Below are positions 1-5,745 of a stretch of DNA of 21,357 bases, in pieces (position 1 is the first letter of the stretch; each line of letters starts with the position of its first letter). This DNA is from an uncultured Christensenellaceae bacterium (GTDB lineage Bacteria > Bacillota > Clostridia > Christensenellales > Pumilibacteraceae). The translations under genes and the position numbers were made by a program. The notes below the pieces were generated by a model, which was not told the DNA's origin, did no database searches, and was given only the letters and a program-made list of their open reading frames with translations. The stretch is from assembly GCA_910587025.1 (NCBI GenBank), contig CAJUKR010000030.1, forward strand, positions 1 to 21,357. The letters run 5' to 3'.

Positions 1-101
1 CAGATACCGTCGCCCGACAAGCAATGATCTTCAAGCCACTTTCGAAATTCTTCCCTGTCGGAAAATTTGATTGTCCCGTCGTTTATTTCGATTTTTTTCA
101 T
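1..101 (-). CDS. YdeI/OmpD-associated-like protein, N-terminal part (cut by window edge)
   Basis: Only the first 33 codons are inside the window, read from ATG at 101 down to position 1. The stretch FSDREEFRKWLEDH followed by GDGIW fits the start of YdeI/OmpD-associated family proteins, which begin with a hydrophobic strand, then xxFRxWLxxNH and a conserved tryptophan. A second, clearly different member of this family lies at 3288. The gene follows the YoaP-type acetyltransferase by 55 bp on the same strand, so the two may be co-transcribed. No strong SD is visible, only a weak GGA before the ATG. The family has been linked to bacteriocin protection by homology, but the biochemical role is not known. 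The rest of the protein lies outside the window, so the call rests on a short stretch. Confidence 0.6.
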   Translation of the reverse strand, partial: MKKIEINDGTIKFSDREEFRKWLEDHCLSGDGI

Positions 102-156
102 TCCAATTCATTCCGAATAATATTTCGTTCGATTCGACTTTATTTTCATTCGCGTT

Positions 157-912
157 TTATGCATTCAACCGTTTGATAAGTTCCGAAAATCTATTTTCGT
201 TCAGTATCTCGTTCGAAATATAATCGCCGTTATAGAATACGGCATAATTCGTCCAAGCGCAAGGAGCATTACGCGCCTTTTCTTTACCGTCCAAAAATAC
301 GCTTTCAAACATTATTCCGTTTTCTCTTGCAAAACGCTCGACGGCAGGCACGTATTTTGCGGTAAACGGACAGCCATGCGAGTAATATACCACAAACCCT
401 TGCTTATCGATGTGCGGCTTTTTTGCGCAGTCTTTGAATTCGGGAACGGGCGCATTCTCACAAAACGGTAAATACAGAAGTTCAAAAAACGGCTCCGCAC
501 TGTCCGCAACCTTAAAACCCTTATAAGCCAGATATTTCGGATCGGACAAAAACGGCATTTTTTTCGGAGAAGAAATGACCGTGACTCCGTATTTGCCCTG
601 CGCTTTTGCATCTGCGATACATGCGTTTAATAATTCGTTCGCATAACCGTGTCCTTTAAACGAGCCCGAGACCCAAAAGCAATTTATATGCATATATCCG
701 TCCGCTTCTATAGGACACCAGGCATTATCGGCGGGTATATACTCTATAAAGCACTTACCTCGCTCGACAGACTTCAAAAATACCAGACCGTCTTTTAATC
801 TTTCGGAAAGCCACGCTTTTTTACTTGCCACTTGTATATCTTTGTTGTTGGAAATAGCGCAACATATGTGTTCTCTTTCCAAATTTTCGGCTGTAAGCTT
901 TAAGTATTCCAT
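157..912 (-). CDS. GNAT N-acetyltransferase with C-terminal YoaP-type domain
   Basis: The product is 251 residues. Residues 1-145 form a GNAT acetyltransferase domain, with the acetyl-CoA binding turn in GSFKGHGYANELL (about 83-95). Residues 148-250 look like the YoaP C-terminal domain, a thioredoxin-like fold, with VVYYSHGCPFTAKYVP at about 174-189. Its CPF element sits where a redox CxxC would be but keeps one cysteine. Proteins of this two-domain type are widespread in Clostridia; the acceptor substrate is unknown. The ATG at 910-912 is preceded by an AGAGAGA purine run about 8 nt upstream. The gene lies 15 bp after the DUF4180 gene on the same strand, so translation from a shared mRNA is likely. 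I am sure of the family but cannot assign a substrate. Confidence 0.85.
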   Translation of the reverse strand: MEYLKLTAENLEREHICCAISNNKDIQVASKKAWLSERLKDGLVFLKSVERGKCFIEYIPADNAWCPIEADGYMHINCFWVSGSFKGHGYANELLNACIADAKAQGKYGVTVISSPKKMPFLSDPKYLAYKGFKVADSAEPFFELLYLPFCENAPVPEFKDCAKKPHIDKQGFVVYYSHGCPFTAKYVPAVERFARENGIMFESVFLDGKEKARNAPCAWTNYAVFYNGDYISNEILNENRFSELIKRLNA

Positions 913-927
913 TCAATGATTCTCTCT

Positions 928-1308
928 TTATATTTCCGCTCGGCGTCCCAATTTTTCGATCGCTTTTTGCAAGTCGTCCGTAAAAAATATATCGTGTCCC
1001 TTATTGCTTTCGCATATAAAATCTTTCAACGGCTTGCTTGTATATTCGGAGTAATCGCCGTATATCGCAACACGAAATCGATAGTTAATAAACCTTTGTA
1101 AGATCTCGCCGGCAAGACCGTTGCTTAAAATAAAAAATTTTTCGATTACCGATTCTTTCGATATGGCGATATTTCTTATCCCGGTTTCGTAATTCACCGT
1201 CATCATCAAGTCGAGAGCCGACTGCAAATCGTTTATAACGATCTCGTTTGATTTTATGTGCGCTATTTCAACGTTATTTTTAATGATCTTTTCGATCTGC
1301 ATGAACAT
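928..1308 (-). CDS. DUF4180 domain protein
   Basis: The product is 126 residues, the usual length for DUF4180 proteins. The typical central stretch is present: FILSNGLAGEILQRFINYRF (about 58-77), followed by IYGDYSEYTSKPLKDFICESN (about 82-102). The family is small, soluble and of unknown function. It is often found next to acetyltransferases or regulators in Firmicutes. The ATG at 1306-1308 is preceded by AGGAGAATT, a good SD, and that SD overlaps the TAG stop of the upstream DUF3795 reading frame, so the two were probably translationally coupled. A second in-frame ATG two codons later is a less likely start. There is no signal peptide or membrane segment. Confidence 0.8.
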   Translation of the reverse strand: MFMQIEKIIKNNVEIAHIKSNEIVINDLQSALDLMMTVNYETGIRNIAISKESVIEKFFILSNGLAGEILQRFINYRFRVAIYGDYSEYTSKPLKDFICESNKGHDIFFTDDLQKAIEKLGRRAEI

Positions 1309-1315
1309 AATTCTC

Positions 1316-1722
1316 CTATTTAAAATTTTTTAAGTTGTTTAATACCTCGGCATTATCAGATGTTACCATACCGACAGTCCCGCATCCGTCAATACCGCCG
1401 CAATCGTCGCAAGTTTGGAATTTCTTATCAAGCGCACGTTGCCTTATAGAACAAAGTCACATAACGGTGTTTTTACCCCATCCGCCCGACAGCCTTCGCA
1501 ATTTATCATTTCGGGTGTAATGTCGACACCATTCGATTCCGACCAAAGCGCCACCATACTTTCACGCAAAGTATTATCGTTATTCAACGTAGCTTTCCGC
1601 GTATCGCATTTTTCGCAATCGAGTCCGCAATAAGCTATCAGCCTTTTATCTTCGGTTTTTTCGCTGTCGATGTTTCGAATAATTATATCATAAGCGTCAT
1701 TATATTTGCAAATAAAAAACAA
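1316..1722 (-). pseudogene. DUF3795 (cysteine-rich, zinc-binding-like) gene, frameshifted and lacking a clear start
   Basis: The frame reading LIAYCGLDCEKCDTRKATL and later CEGCRADGVKTPLCDFV matches the conserved cysteine-rich start of DUF3795 proteins, but it stops at 1444. The missing C-terminal half continues at once in another frame from about 1449 down to TAG at 1316: SIRQRALDKKFQTCDDCGG, then VGMVTSDNAEVLNNLK, as in intact homologues. One extra T in the TTTGTT run near 1449 would restore the frame (CDFCSIRQRAL). At the 5' end no ATG, GTG or TTG lies close before the conserved region. The only start-like codon, TTG at 1722, lies upstream of a good promoter at 1682-1711 whose transcript would begin near 1675. 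I therefore read this as a decayed gene. A sequencing or assembly indel could explain the frameshift but not the absent start. Confidence 0.65.
1682..1711 (-). promoter_or_regulatory. sigma-A-type promoter before the DUF3795/DUF4180 genes
   Basis: On the minus strand, TTGCAA (1706-1711) and TATAAT (1682-1687) are separated by 18 bp. The predicted transcription start is near 1675, inside the 5' part of the DUF3795 frame, so the transcript would mainly serve the DUF4180, GNAT and YdeI-like genes downstream. Confidence 0.5.
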
Positions 1723-1752
1723 ACTTTATCCATACAAAATCCGAGTTAATGA

Positions 1753-1790
1753 AATAAAAAGAACAAACCGTGAACGTTCGTTCTTTTATT
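1753..1790 (-). terminator. Putative intrinsic terminator after the rhomboid gene
   Basis: On the minus strand, AAAAGAAC pairs with GTTCTTTT around a loop of about 15 nt that contains a small GAACGTTC palindrome, and the 3' arm runs into TTTTTATTT. It lies about 95 bp after the rhomboid stop codon. The complementary A-run on the other side would let it act weakly in both directions. Confidence 0.5.
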
Positions 1791-1885
1791 CATAGAAGAA
1801 TTGTAATGATATAAAACAAATTTTATTTTAATAACGGCCGTTTCTTTGTATTAACTGCAATTTGCACTGCTATCAATAAAGGCTA

Positions 1886-2638
1886 TTAAAGTGAATTATT
1901 ATCGATGTCAGATTGAATATCAGAATTGTTTACGCGGGCAAATTTGCCTTTTTTCAACAAGAAAAACGGCAGTATAATTATAACGCCCAAAATTAAGCCT
2001 AATATTAAAGAAACATTGTGGCAAACTGTCGTCCAACCGAAACTTACCACGTACGTTGTCAGCACTCCGTAAATTGCCGAGACAATCAAAGTCGGCTTGC
2101 CGATTTCTTTGAAACTTTTAATATCGAAGAACAATGCCGCAAGCGAAGCGCCCATAAGAGCGAAAATTCCTCCGGAAGCGCCGACAGAAACGGTACTTGC
2201 CACTTCCTCCGCTTTTGACGGTACTATTGCGATATACAACGGATCGGTGATAAATACTTCAACAATACCCACGACAACAAATATAATATAAGTCATCCAC
2301 CATCCGAAACGTTTTTCCGCATAATTTCCTATAAAATATAACCCTATTAAATTTGCAATAAAATGCAACAAATGTCCGTGAAGAAACATCTGAGTCACGT
2401 ATCGATATACTTCGGTACCGGCAGGATCCAACACTTTGCCTATTCCCATATAATTCGTTAATAATCCGCCGCAAATTCCGAGCATATAATCGGTTGCATT
2501 TATGTCGTCGCTTGCCCAAGTAAAACCCGAGTACTCTTTTGGAAATGGCAAATAGTGATCCAAAAAATAAATAACGGTAAGAATCAATAATAATATATTA
2601 GTAGCCGTTAAATATTTTTTATAATGAATTTTTTTCAT
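1886..2638 (-). CDS. Rhomboid family intramembrane serine protease
   Basis: The product is 250 residues with about six to seven hydrophobic segments, starting with an N-terminal one at about 12-30. Rhomboid landmarks are visible: YRYVTQMFLHGHLLHFIANL (79-98) with the conserved His92 and Asn96; the nucleophile motif GASGG with Ser155; and the catalytic His207 in the last core segment. Rhomboids cleave transmembrane segments of other membrane proteins. One deviation stands out: the usual HxxG around the catalytic histidine reads HNVS here, although the following GLILG is kept. The tail after residue 228 is basic, then polar. The ATG has a GAGG SD with a 7-nt spacer and its own TTGAAA-17-TATAAT promoter, so the gene is a single unit. 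The substrate is unknown. Confidence 0.88.
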   Translation of the reverse strand: MKKIHYKKYLTATNILLLILTVIYFLDHYLPFPKEYSGFTWASDDINATDYMLGICGGLLTNYMGIGKVLDPAGTEVYRYVTQMFLHGHLLHFIANLIGLYFIGNYAEKRFGWWMTYIIFVVVGIVEVFITDPLYIAIVPSKAEEVASTVSVGASGGIFALMGASLAALFFDIKSFKEIGKPTLIVSAIYGVLTTYVVSFGWTTVCHNVSLILGLILGVIIILPFFLLKKGKFARVNNSDIQSDIDNNSL

Positions 2639-2663
2639 TTCAATGCCTCATTTATGTATGACA

Positions 2664-2692
2664 ATTATACCGCAATCAAACGATTTTTTCAA
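2664..2692 (-). promoter_or_regulatory. Promoter of the rhomboid gene
   Basis: On the minus strand, TTGAAA (2687-2692) and TATAAT (2664-2669) are separated by 17 bp. The expected start is near 2657, leaving a leader of about 19 nt with the GAGG SD. The promoter lies just beyond the left end of the repeat copy at 2735-2952. The equivalent position next to the other copy (4784-4812) also carries a promoter with TTGAAA. Confidence 0.65.
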
Positions 2693-2734
2693 GTATATGA
2701 TATCATAAAAATATCGTGTTGTAGAAACCGAATA

Positions 2735-2952
2735 AACAAGCATACCGCTGTGTGGCATAGGCAAGCGCCCGCATAACGACACAATGTGTCAAAAAGTAAA
2801 CCGAGAAACCGACTAACGCACAAGGGTATCAACAAACAAAACAAAAACTTATTCCCGTAAATCTGAGTTCACACAAATTCTCGACGAGCGGCGATTTATT
2901 CTCAAAAAGAAAAGACCAAAAACGCATTCGTTTTAGGTCTTCGATGATGGAC
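2735..2952. repeat. Long imperfect direct repeat, left copy
   Basis: This segment aligns over its whole length with 4862-5077 in the same orientation. The best part is 2798-2952 against 4923-5077, where I count roughly 20 differences and one indel in 155 bp (about 86% identity by eye). Shared strings include AACAAGCAT at the left end, CACAAGGGTATCAACAA, CGACGAGCGGC, AAAAAGAAAAGACC and ATTCGTTTTAGGTCTTCG. The right end, TGATGGAC, corresponds to the last bases of tRNA-Tyr in the other copy (TGGTGGAC), but no tRNA follows here. I see no convincing coding frame conserved between the copies. On the minus strand it reads as terminator, then conserved non-coding sequence, then the rhomboid promoter. 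Confidence 0.8.
2902..2941 (-). terminator. Terminator-like hairpin within the left repeat copy
   Basis: AAGACC and AAAACG (2912-2924) pair with CGTTTT and GGTCTT (2929-2941) around a 4-nt loop, with one mismatch. On the minus strand a T-rich run (TTTTCTTTTT) follows. It is the counterpart of the tRNA-operon terminator at 5030-5066. No gene or tRNA precedes it on that strand, so it appears to be an orphan copy. Confidence 0.6.
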
Positions 2953-3252
2953 TATTTGAACGAACAACCGATACTAATACGAAAGACTATAGTATTGCTT
3001 GCTATGATACGGTGTATATTGTTTCTATTCTCTCATTGAGAGAACGATCTACGAATAACGGCACAATAAACAGAAAATGCGGGTAGCGCCTCTACGGGCA
3101 TATAACGGCGATATACGGTTTTGATATAAGCAAAGACGCGCCCATAGCAAACATGCGGAAGAAATAAAAAGCCGTATATAATTATAGTAATATACGACAG
3201 CAAATTGCCGTTTTAAGTATACGTTCCTAAATCTGATTTATATATAATACGG
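2953..3252. other. Intergenic stretch with small inverted repeats, no supported gene
   Basis: About 300 bp between the left repeat copy and the promoter of the plus-strand YdeI-family gene. It contains a 17-nt odd palindrome at 3028-3044 (TTCTCTCA and TGAGAGAA around one base) and a 7-bp inverted repeat at 3173-3196 (CGTATAT and ATATACG). Frames are short in all six readings. I can support no coding sequence, RNA gene or known regulatory element here. Confidence 0.5.
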
Positions 3253-3281
3253 TTGATTAAGTTATGTCATTTTGCTATAAT
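3253..3281 (+). promoter_or_regulatory. Extended -10 promoter placed to give a leaderless mRNA
   Basis: TTGATT (3253-3258) and TATAAT (3276-3281) are 17 bp apart, with the extended element TGC directly before the -10 box. The usual distance puts transcription start at or next to 3288, which is the A of the ATG of the YdeI-family gene. No SD precedes that ATG. An upstream in-frame ATG at 3264 lies between the -35 and -10 boxes and would not be on this transcript. Confidence 0.65.
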
Positions 3282-3287
3282 GTAATT

Positions 3288-3863
3288 ATGTTACCGAAAA
3301 ATTTGTTAAACGCAAAAAATCGTGATGAATTACGCTTATGGCTAACTGAGAATCATAATAGAGAAAACGAATGTTGGGTTATCGTAAAACGCGGCAAAGC
3401 ACAAAATGATAATACTTTTTGGTATATTGATGCCGTCGAAGAAGCTATGTGTTTCGGGTGGATAGATAGCACGGTAAAACGGCTTGATAATGGCATTACG
3501 GCTCAAAGATTGGCGCCACGCAAAAAAAATTCTCAATGGTCTGAGTTGAATAAAGAACGTTGTCGCAGAATGGAAAAACTAGGACAAATGACCGACGCAG
3601 GACGAGCTGTATTACCCGATATGTCGCCCTCCGGTTTTATTATCGACAATGAAATTTTGAAAGCATTACAAGCAGATTTATACGTCTGGAACAACTTTTT
3701 GAATTTCCCGCCATTATATCGGCGCGTGAGAATTGATACAATTCAAATTAAGAAAAAGCAGACCGAACTCTTTCAAAACCGTTTACAAAAATTTATTGAA
3801 AACACACGGCAAGGCATAATGTACGGAGAATGGAACGACAACGGACGATTACTCGATTATTAA
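3288..3863 (+). CDS. YdeI/OmpD-associated family protein
   Basis: From ATG at 3288 the product is 191 residues. It shows the family pattern in order: a start with RDELRLWLTENHNRENECW (about 12-30), a lysine/arginine-rich strand, the block EEAMCFGWIDSTVKRLD (about 48-64), the basic stretch RLAPRKKNSQWSELNKER (about 71-88) and an aromatic region WNNFLNFPPLYRRVRID. Members have been called bacteriocin-protection proteins from one example; the biochemical role is not established. I prefer the 3288 start over the in-frame ATG at 3264 because the promoter's -10 box lies between them and the family N terminus begins here. The gene stands alone on the plus strand between minus-strand genes and is closed by the hairpin at 3892-3923. 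Confidence 0.85.
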   Translation: MLPKNLLNAKNRDELRLWLTENHNRENECWVIVKRGKAQNDNTFWYIDAVEEAMCFGWIDSTVKRLDNGITAQRLAPRKKNSQWSELNKERCRRMEKLGQMTDAGRAVLPDMSPSGFIIDNEILKALQADLYVWNNFLNFPPLYRRVRIDTIQIKKKQTELFQNRLQKFIENTRQGIMYGEWNDNGRLLDY

Positions 3864-3891
3864 GAATACTGCACTTACGTGCGAAGCATAG

Positions 3892-3923
3892 AAAAAGCAC
3901 AAGGCATTTGCCCTGTGCTTTTT
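3892..3923. terminator. Bidirectional intrinsic terminator
   Basis: AAAAAGCACA pairs with TGTGCTTTTT, extended inside by GGC and GCC, around a loop of about 4 nt. A-runs and T-runs flank it on both sides, so it can end transcription from both directions. It lies 28 bp after the YdeI-family stop on the plus strand and directly after the stop of the small ORF at 3926 on the minus strand. Confidence 0.8.
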
Positions 3924-3925
3924 CC

Positions 3926-4042
3926 TTACTGGCATACGATAAAGTCCGCGACACCGTTCATGAAAATGTATTCCGTTTTTAGGTGTTCAAACGTTAACGA
4001 CATTGGTGGAGCAGCAGTAACGTAAAACGAATTTTTGTGCAA
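3926..4042 (-). CDS. Small ORF (38 aa) or C-terminal gene remnant
   Basis: A minus-strand frame runs from TTG at 4042 to TAA at 3926 and would encode 38 residues, including AAPPMSLTFEHLKTEY and IFMNGVADFIVC. The composition is protein-like, and the stop codon falls 2 bp before a strong terminator, which is where a true gene end belongs. The open frame extends upstream through the end of the hydrolase frame without a good start: TTG at 4042 has no SD. It may therefore be a genuine tiny gene with a poor start or the 3' end of a gene whose front was lost. I do not recognise a family. It lies 11 bp downstream of the broken hydrolase on the same strand. Confidence 0.35.
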   Translation of the reverse strand: MHKNSFYVTAAPPMSLTFEHLKTEYIFMNGVADFIVCQ

Positions 4043-4053
4043 AATTATAATTA

Positions 4054-4741
4054 CTATTTCAGCGTCTCCAATAAAAATCTTTCAACCTCTTGATTAAATG
4101 CTTTCGGTTCCCTATCTGCAATAAAATGATTACCTTTAATGATCGATAATTCGGCATTCGGTATATTCTCCGCGATTTCTCTCGAATGGCTTTCTTTAAT
4201 CATGTCTTTATTCCCAACTATAACAAGAGTCGGCATTTTTATTGACCGTATTTCTTCGATTTTAATATCAGGTTCATTGACCATTAAGCCCCATATTTCC
4301 GTTTTCCTTTTTGCGGTTTTCGATAAGAAGAAAATTTTTTTTAATTTTATAGTTTAATTCAATTAAAAATTGAGTGAATTTTTTTACACCCCTTGTATTT
4401 AAGTTTCCGCCGTTCAATATCAACGCTTTTATTTTTTCGGGATATTTTATTGCATATTTCATTGCGATATTAGCCCCGTCGGAAAAACCCAATATTATCG
4501 CTTGCGAAATATCTGATTTTATCAATAAATTATTTAAATCTTCCGCAAATTGTTCCATAGTAAACGGCGCATTGCCTCGCGGCGATTTTCCGTGTCCCCT
4601 GGTATCTACCGCAATCATTCTATAATTATTAGAAAAATAGTCGATTTGATGCTTAAAATAATTCCCGTCCTCACCGTTTCCGTGTAATAAAATAAACGGT
4701 ATACCGCTTCCTTTTTCTCGATAATATAACGAAATATCCAT
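4054..4741 (-). pseudogene. Alpha/beta hydrolase, split by a single-base frameshift
   Basis: Two frames make up one hydrolase. The first (4274-4741, 155 codons) holds the oxyanion-loop motif LLHGNGEDG (about 18-26), DTRGHGKSPRG and the nucleophile elbow GFSDGA with Ser87. The second (4054-4284) holds the acid in VIVGNKDMI and the catalytic histidine in IIKGNHFI. The frames overlap by 11 nt. Removing one A in CTTAATGG near 4284 joins them as NMGLMVNEPDIK, which is how intact relatives read. All three catalytic residues are therefore still encoded but not in one chain. The ATG has an AGAAGG SD and its own promoter (4784-4812). The second frame begins with its own ATG, but without an obvious SD. 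Either a recent inactivating indel or a sequencing error would explain this. Confidence 0.75.
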
Positions 4742-4783
4742 TTTGCACCTTCTTGATAAATTACTGTTTATTAAAGTAAATAT

Positions 4784-4812
4784 ATAATATCACAAAAGTA
4801 CACGTTTTTCAA
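4784..4812 (-). promoter_or_regulatory. Promoter of the split hydrolase gene
   Basis: On the minus strand, TTGAAA (4807-4812) and TATTAT (4784-4789) are separated by 17 bp, with an extended -10 TGA directly upstream. It lies just beyond the left end of the repeat copy at 4862-5077, the same arrangement as the rhomboid promoter next to the other copy. The leader is about 36 nt and ends in AAGAAGG. Confidence 0.6.
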
Positions 4813-4861
4813 ATATATAATGATGCAAAAAGACTTTTGCACTATGGCGCGTGCCTGAAAA

Positions 4862-5069
4862 AACAAGCATCCGCTATGCGACACGGACAAATACCCGTTA
4901 CCGGCGAAACATATTAAAAAAGTGAACCGAGAAACCGGCTAAGGCACAAGGGTATCAACAAGCAAGACAAAAATTTGCTCCCGAAAATCCGAGTTAACGC
5001 AAATTTCGACGAGCGGCTATTTATTCGCAAAAAGAAAAGACCCAAAACGAATTCGTTTTAGGTCTTCGG

Positions 5070-5077
<8 letters not shown>
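4862..5077. repeat. Long imperfect direct repeat, right copy, reaching into tRNA-Tyr
   Basis: This is the partner of 2735-2952 in the same orientation. Its right end covers the tRNA-operon terminator and the last 8 nt of the tRNA-Tyr gene (end of the acceptor stem, discriminator base and CCA). This is the functional setting of the sequence: on the minus strand it reads tRNA-Tyr end, terminator, about 150 bp of conserved non-coding sequence, then the hydrolase promoter. A 14-nt string in it (AAAATCCGAGTTAA, 4984-4997) recurs exactly at 1736-1749, just beside the rhomboid terminator, hinting at a third, badly decayed copy. Confidence 0.8.
5030..5066 (-). terminator. Intrinsic terminator of the tRNA operon
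   Basis: On the minus strand, a 13-bp stem (AAGACCTAAAACG with CGTTTTGGGTCTT, one U-G pair, AATT loop) spans 5037-5066 and is followed by TTCTTTTTG. It starts 4 nt after the encoded CCA of tRNA-Tyr. It is a clear factor-independent terminator. Confidence 0.85.
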
Positions 5078-5154
<77 letters not shown>

Positions 5155-5162
5155 ATATTTAT

Positions 5163-5238
5163 TGGAGCTGGTGATGGGACTTGAACCTACAACCTGCTGA
5201 TTACAAGTCAGCTGCTCTGCCAATTGAGCTACACCAGC
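5163..5238 (-). tRNA. tRNA-Thr (anticodon TGT)
   Basis: 76 nt including CCA. Acceptor arms GCTGGTG and CACCAGC pair fully with discriminator T. The anticodon loop CTTGTAA gives TGT. The D-arm GCTCAATTGGCAGAGC and T-loop TTCAAGT are standard. Confidence 0.95.
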
Positions 5239-5288
5239 GTACTGATTGCGCACCAACAAAATGTGGTGCGCAATCGGGTTACTGCTTA

Positions 5289-5364
5289 TGGTGCCTTAGG
5301 GCGGAATCGAACCACCGACACAGGGATTTTCAGTCCCTTGCTCTACCGACTGAGCTACCGAGGC
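5289..5364 (-). tRNA. tRNA-Phe (anticodon GAA)
   Basis: 76 nt including CCA. The anticodon stem-loop GGGACTGAAAATCCC gives GAA, and the D- and T-arms are standard. The acceptor stem is imperfect: GCCTCGG against CTAAGGC gives a C-A mismatch at pair 5-68 and a G-U wobble at 6-67. It is probably functional, but the stem is weaker than in its neighbours. Confidence 0.92.
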
Positions 5365-5370
5365 AAAGAT

Positions 5371-5447
5371 TGGCGACCCGGAAGGGACTTGAACCCTCGA
5401 CCTCCAGCGTGACAGGCTGGCGTACTAACCAACTGTACTACCGGGCC
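5371..5447 (-). tRNA. tRNA-Asp (anticodon GTC)
   Basis: 77 nt including CCA with discriminator G, as expected for tRNA-Asp. The anticodon loop CTGTCAC gives GTC. Acceptor arms GGCCCGG and CCGGGTC pair with one G-U at position 2-71. Confidence 0.94.
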
Positions 5448-5450
5448 ACA

Positions 5451-5527
5451 TGGTGGACCTTCAGGGACTTGAACCCCGGACAAACCGGTTATGAGCCGGT
5501 TGCTCTAACCAACTGAGCTAAAGGCCC
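5451..5527 (-). tRNA. tRNA with CAT anticodon (elongator Met or Ile2)
   Basis: 77 nt including CCA, discriminator A. The anticodon loop CTCATAA gives CAT. It is not the initiator: the first pair is G-C, and the anticodon stem lacks the run of three G-C pairs next to the loop. Whether it is elongator tRNA-Met or the lysidine-modified tRNA-Ile2 cannot be settled from the sequence alone. It is the first gene of the operon. If elongator Met, it would be the substrate of the TmcAL encoded at 10352. Confidence 0.9.
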
Positions 5528-5565
5528 TTGAGCGTTTGGCAGACCGTTTTTTCGCCTGCTTCAGT

Positions 5566-5595
5566 AATATACTATATCGGAGCCCCCGAAGTCAA
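5566..5595 (-). promoter_or_regulatory. Promoter of the tRNA operon
   Basis: On the minus strand, TTGACT (5590-5595) and TATATT (5566-5571) are separated by 18 bp. The G-rich spacer is unusual but the boxes are good. Transcription would start about 30 nt before the first tRNA. Confidence 0.65.
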
Positions 5596-5745
5596 GGAAA
5601 AACGCGTATTTTTTCGATTTTTTTAAGCGAAATTTTTTGGAGAGCTTTTCGACAGAACTCCTTATCGTTTGCCAATATATTCCGTTATTCATTATCGCAA
5701 TTAAGTTAAAATGATTTCACGACAAATGCGGGAGATAATTGTAAT

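Noticed and set aside
2950..3010. A decayed tRNA following the left repeat copy
   Set aside because: A TTTGAAC string is slightly T-loop-like, but no pairing acceptor, anticodon or D-arm could be built. Only the last 8 nt of a tRNA 3' end are recognisable.
2944..3039. A 31-codon plus-strand frame starting ATG ATG with a hydrophobic C-terminal half, resembling a small membrane peptide or type I toxin
   Set aside because: It starts inside the right end of the repeat copy, has only a weak AGG as SD, no promoter that I can see, and the other repeat copy has no equivalent frame because tRNA sequence follows there. Probably chance.
3028..3044. An operator-like palindrome (TTCTCTCA, T, TGAGAGAA)
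   Set aside because: It is more than 200 bp from the nearest promoter and has no second copy; kept only as a descriptive note.
5596..5745. A sigma-H promoter for the spoIIA operon
   Set aside because: Expected from biology, but I found no AGGA box with a properly spaced GAAT in this stretch, and the sigma-A-like matches are poor.
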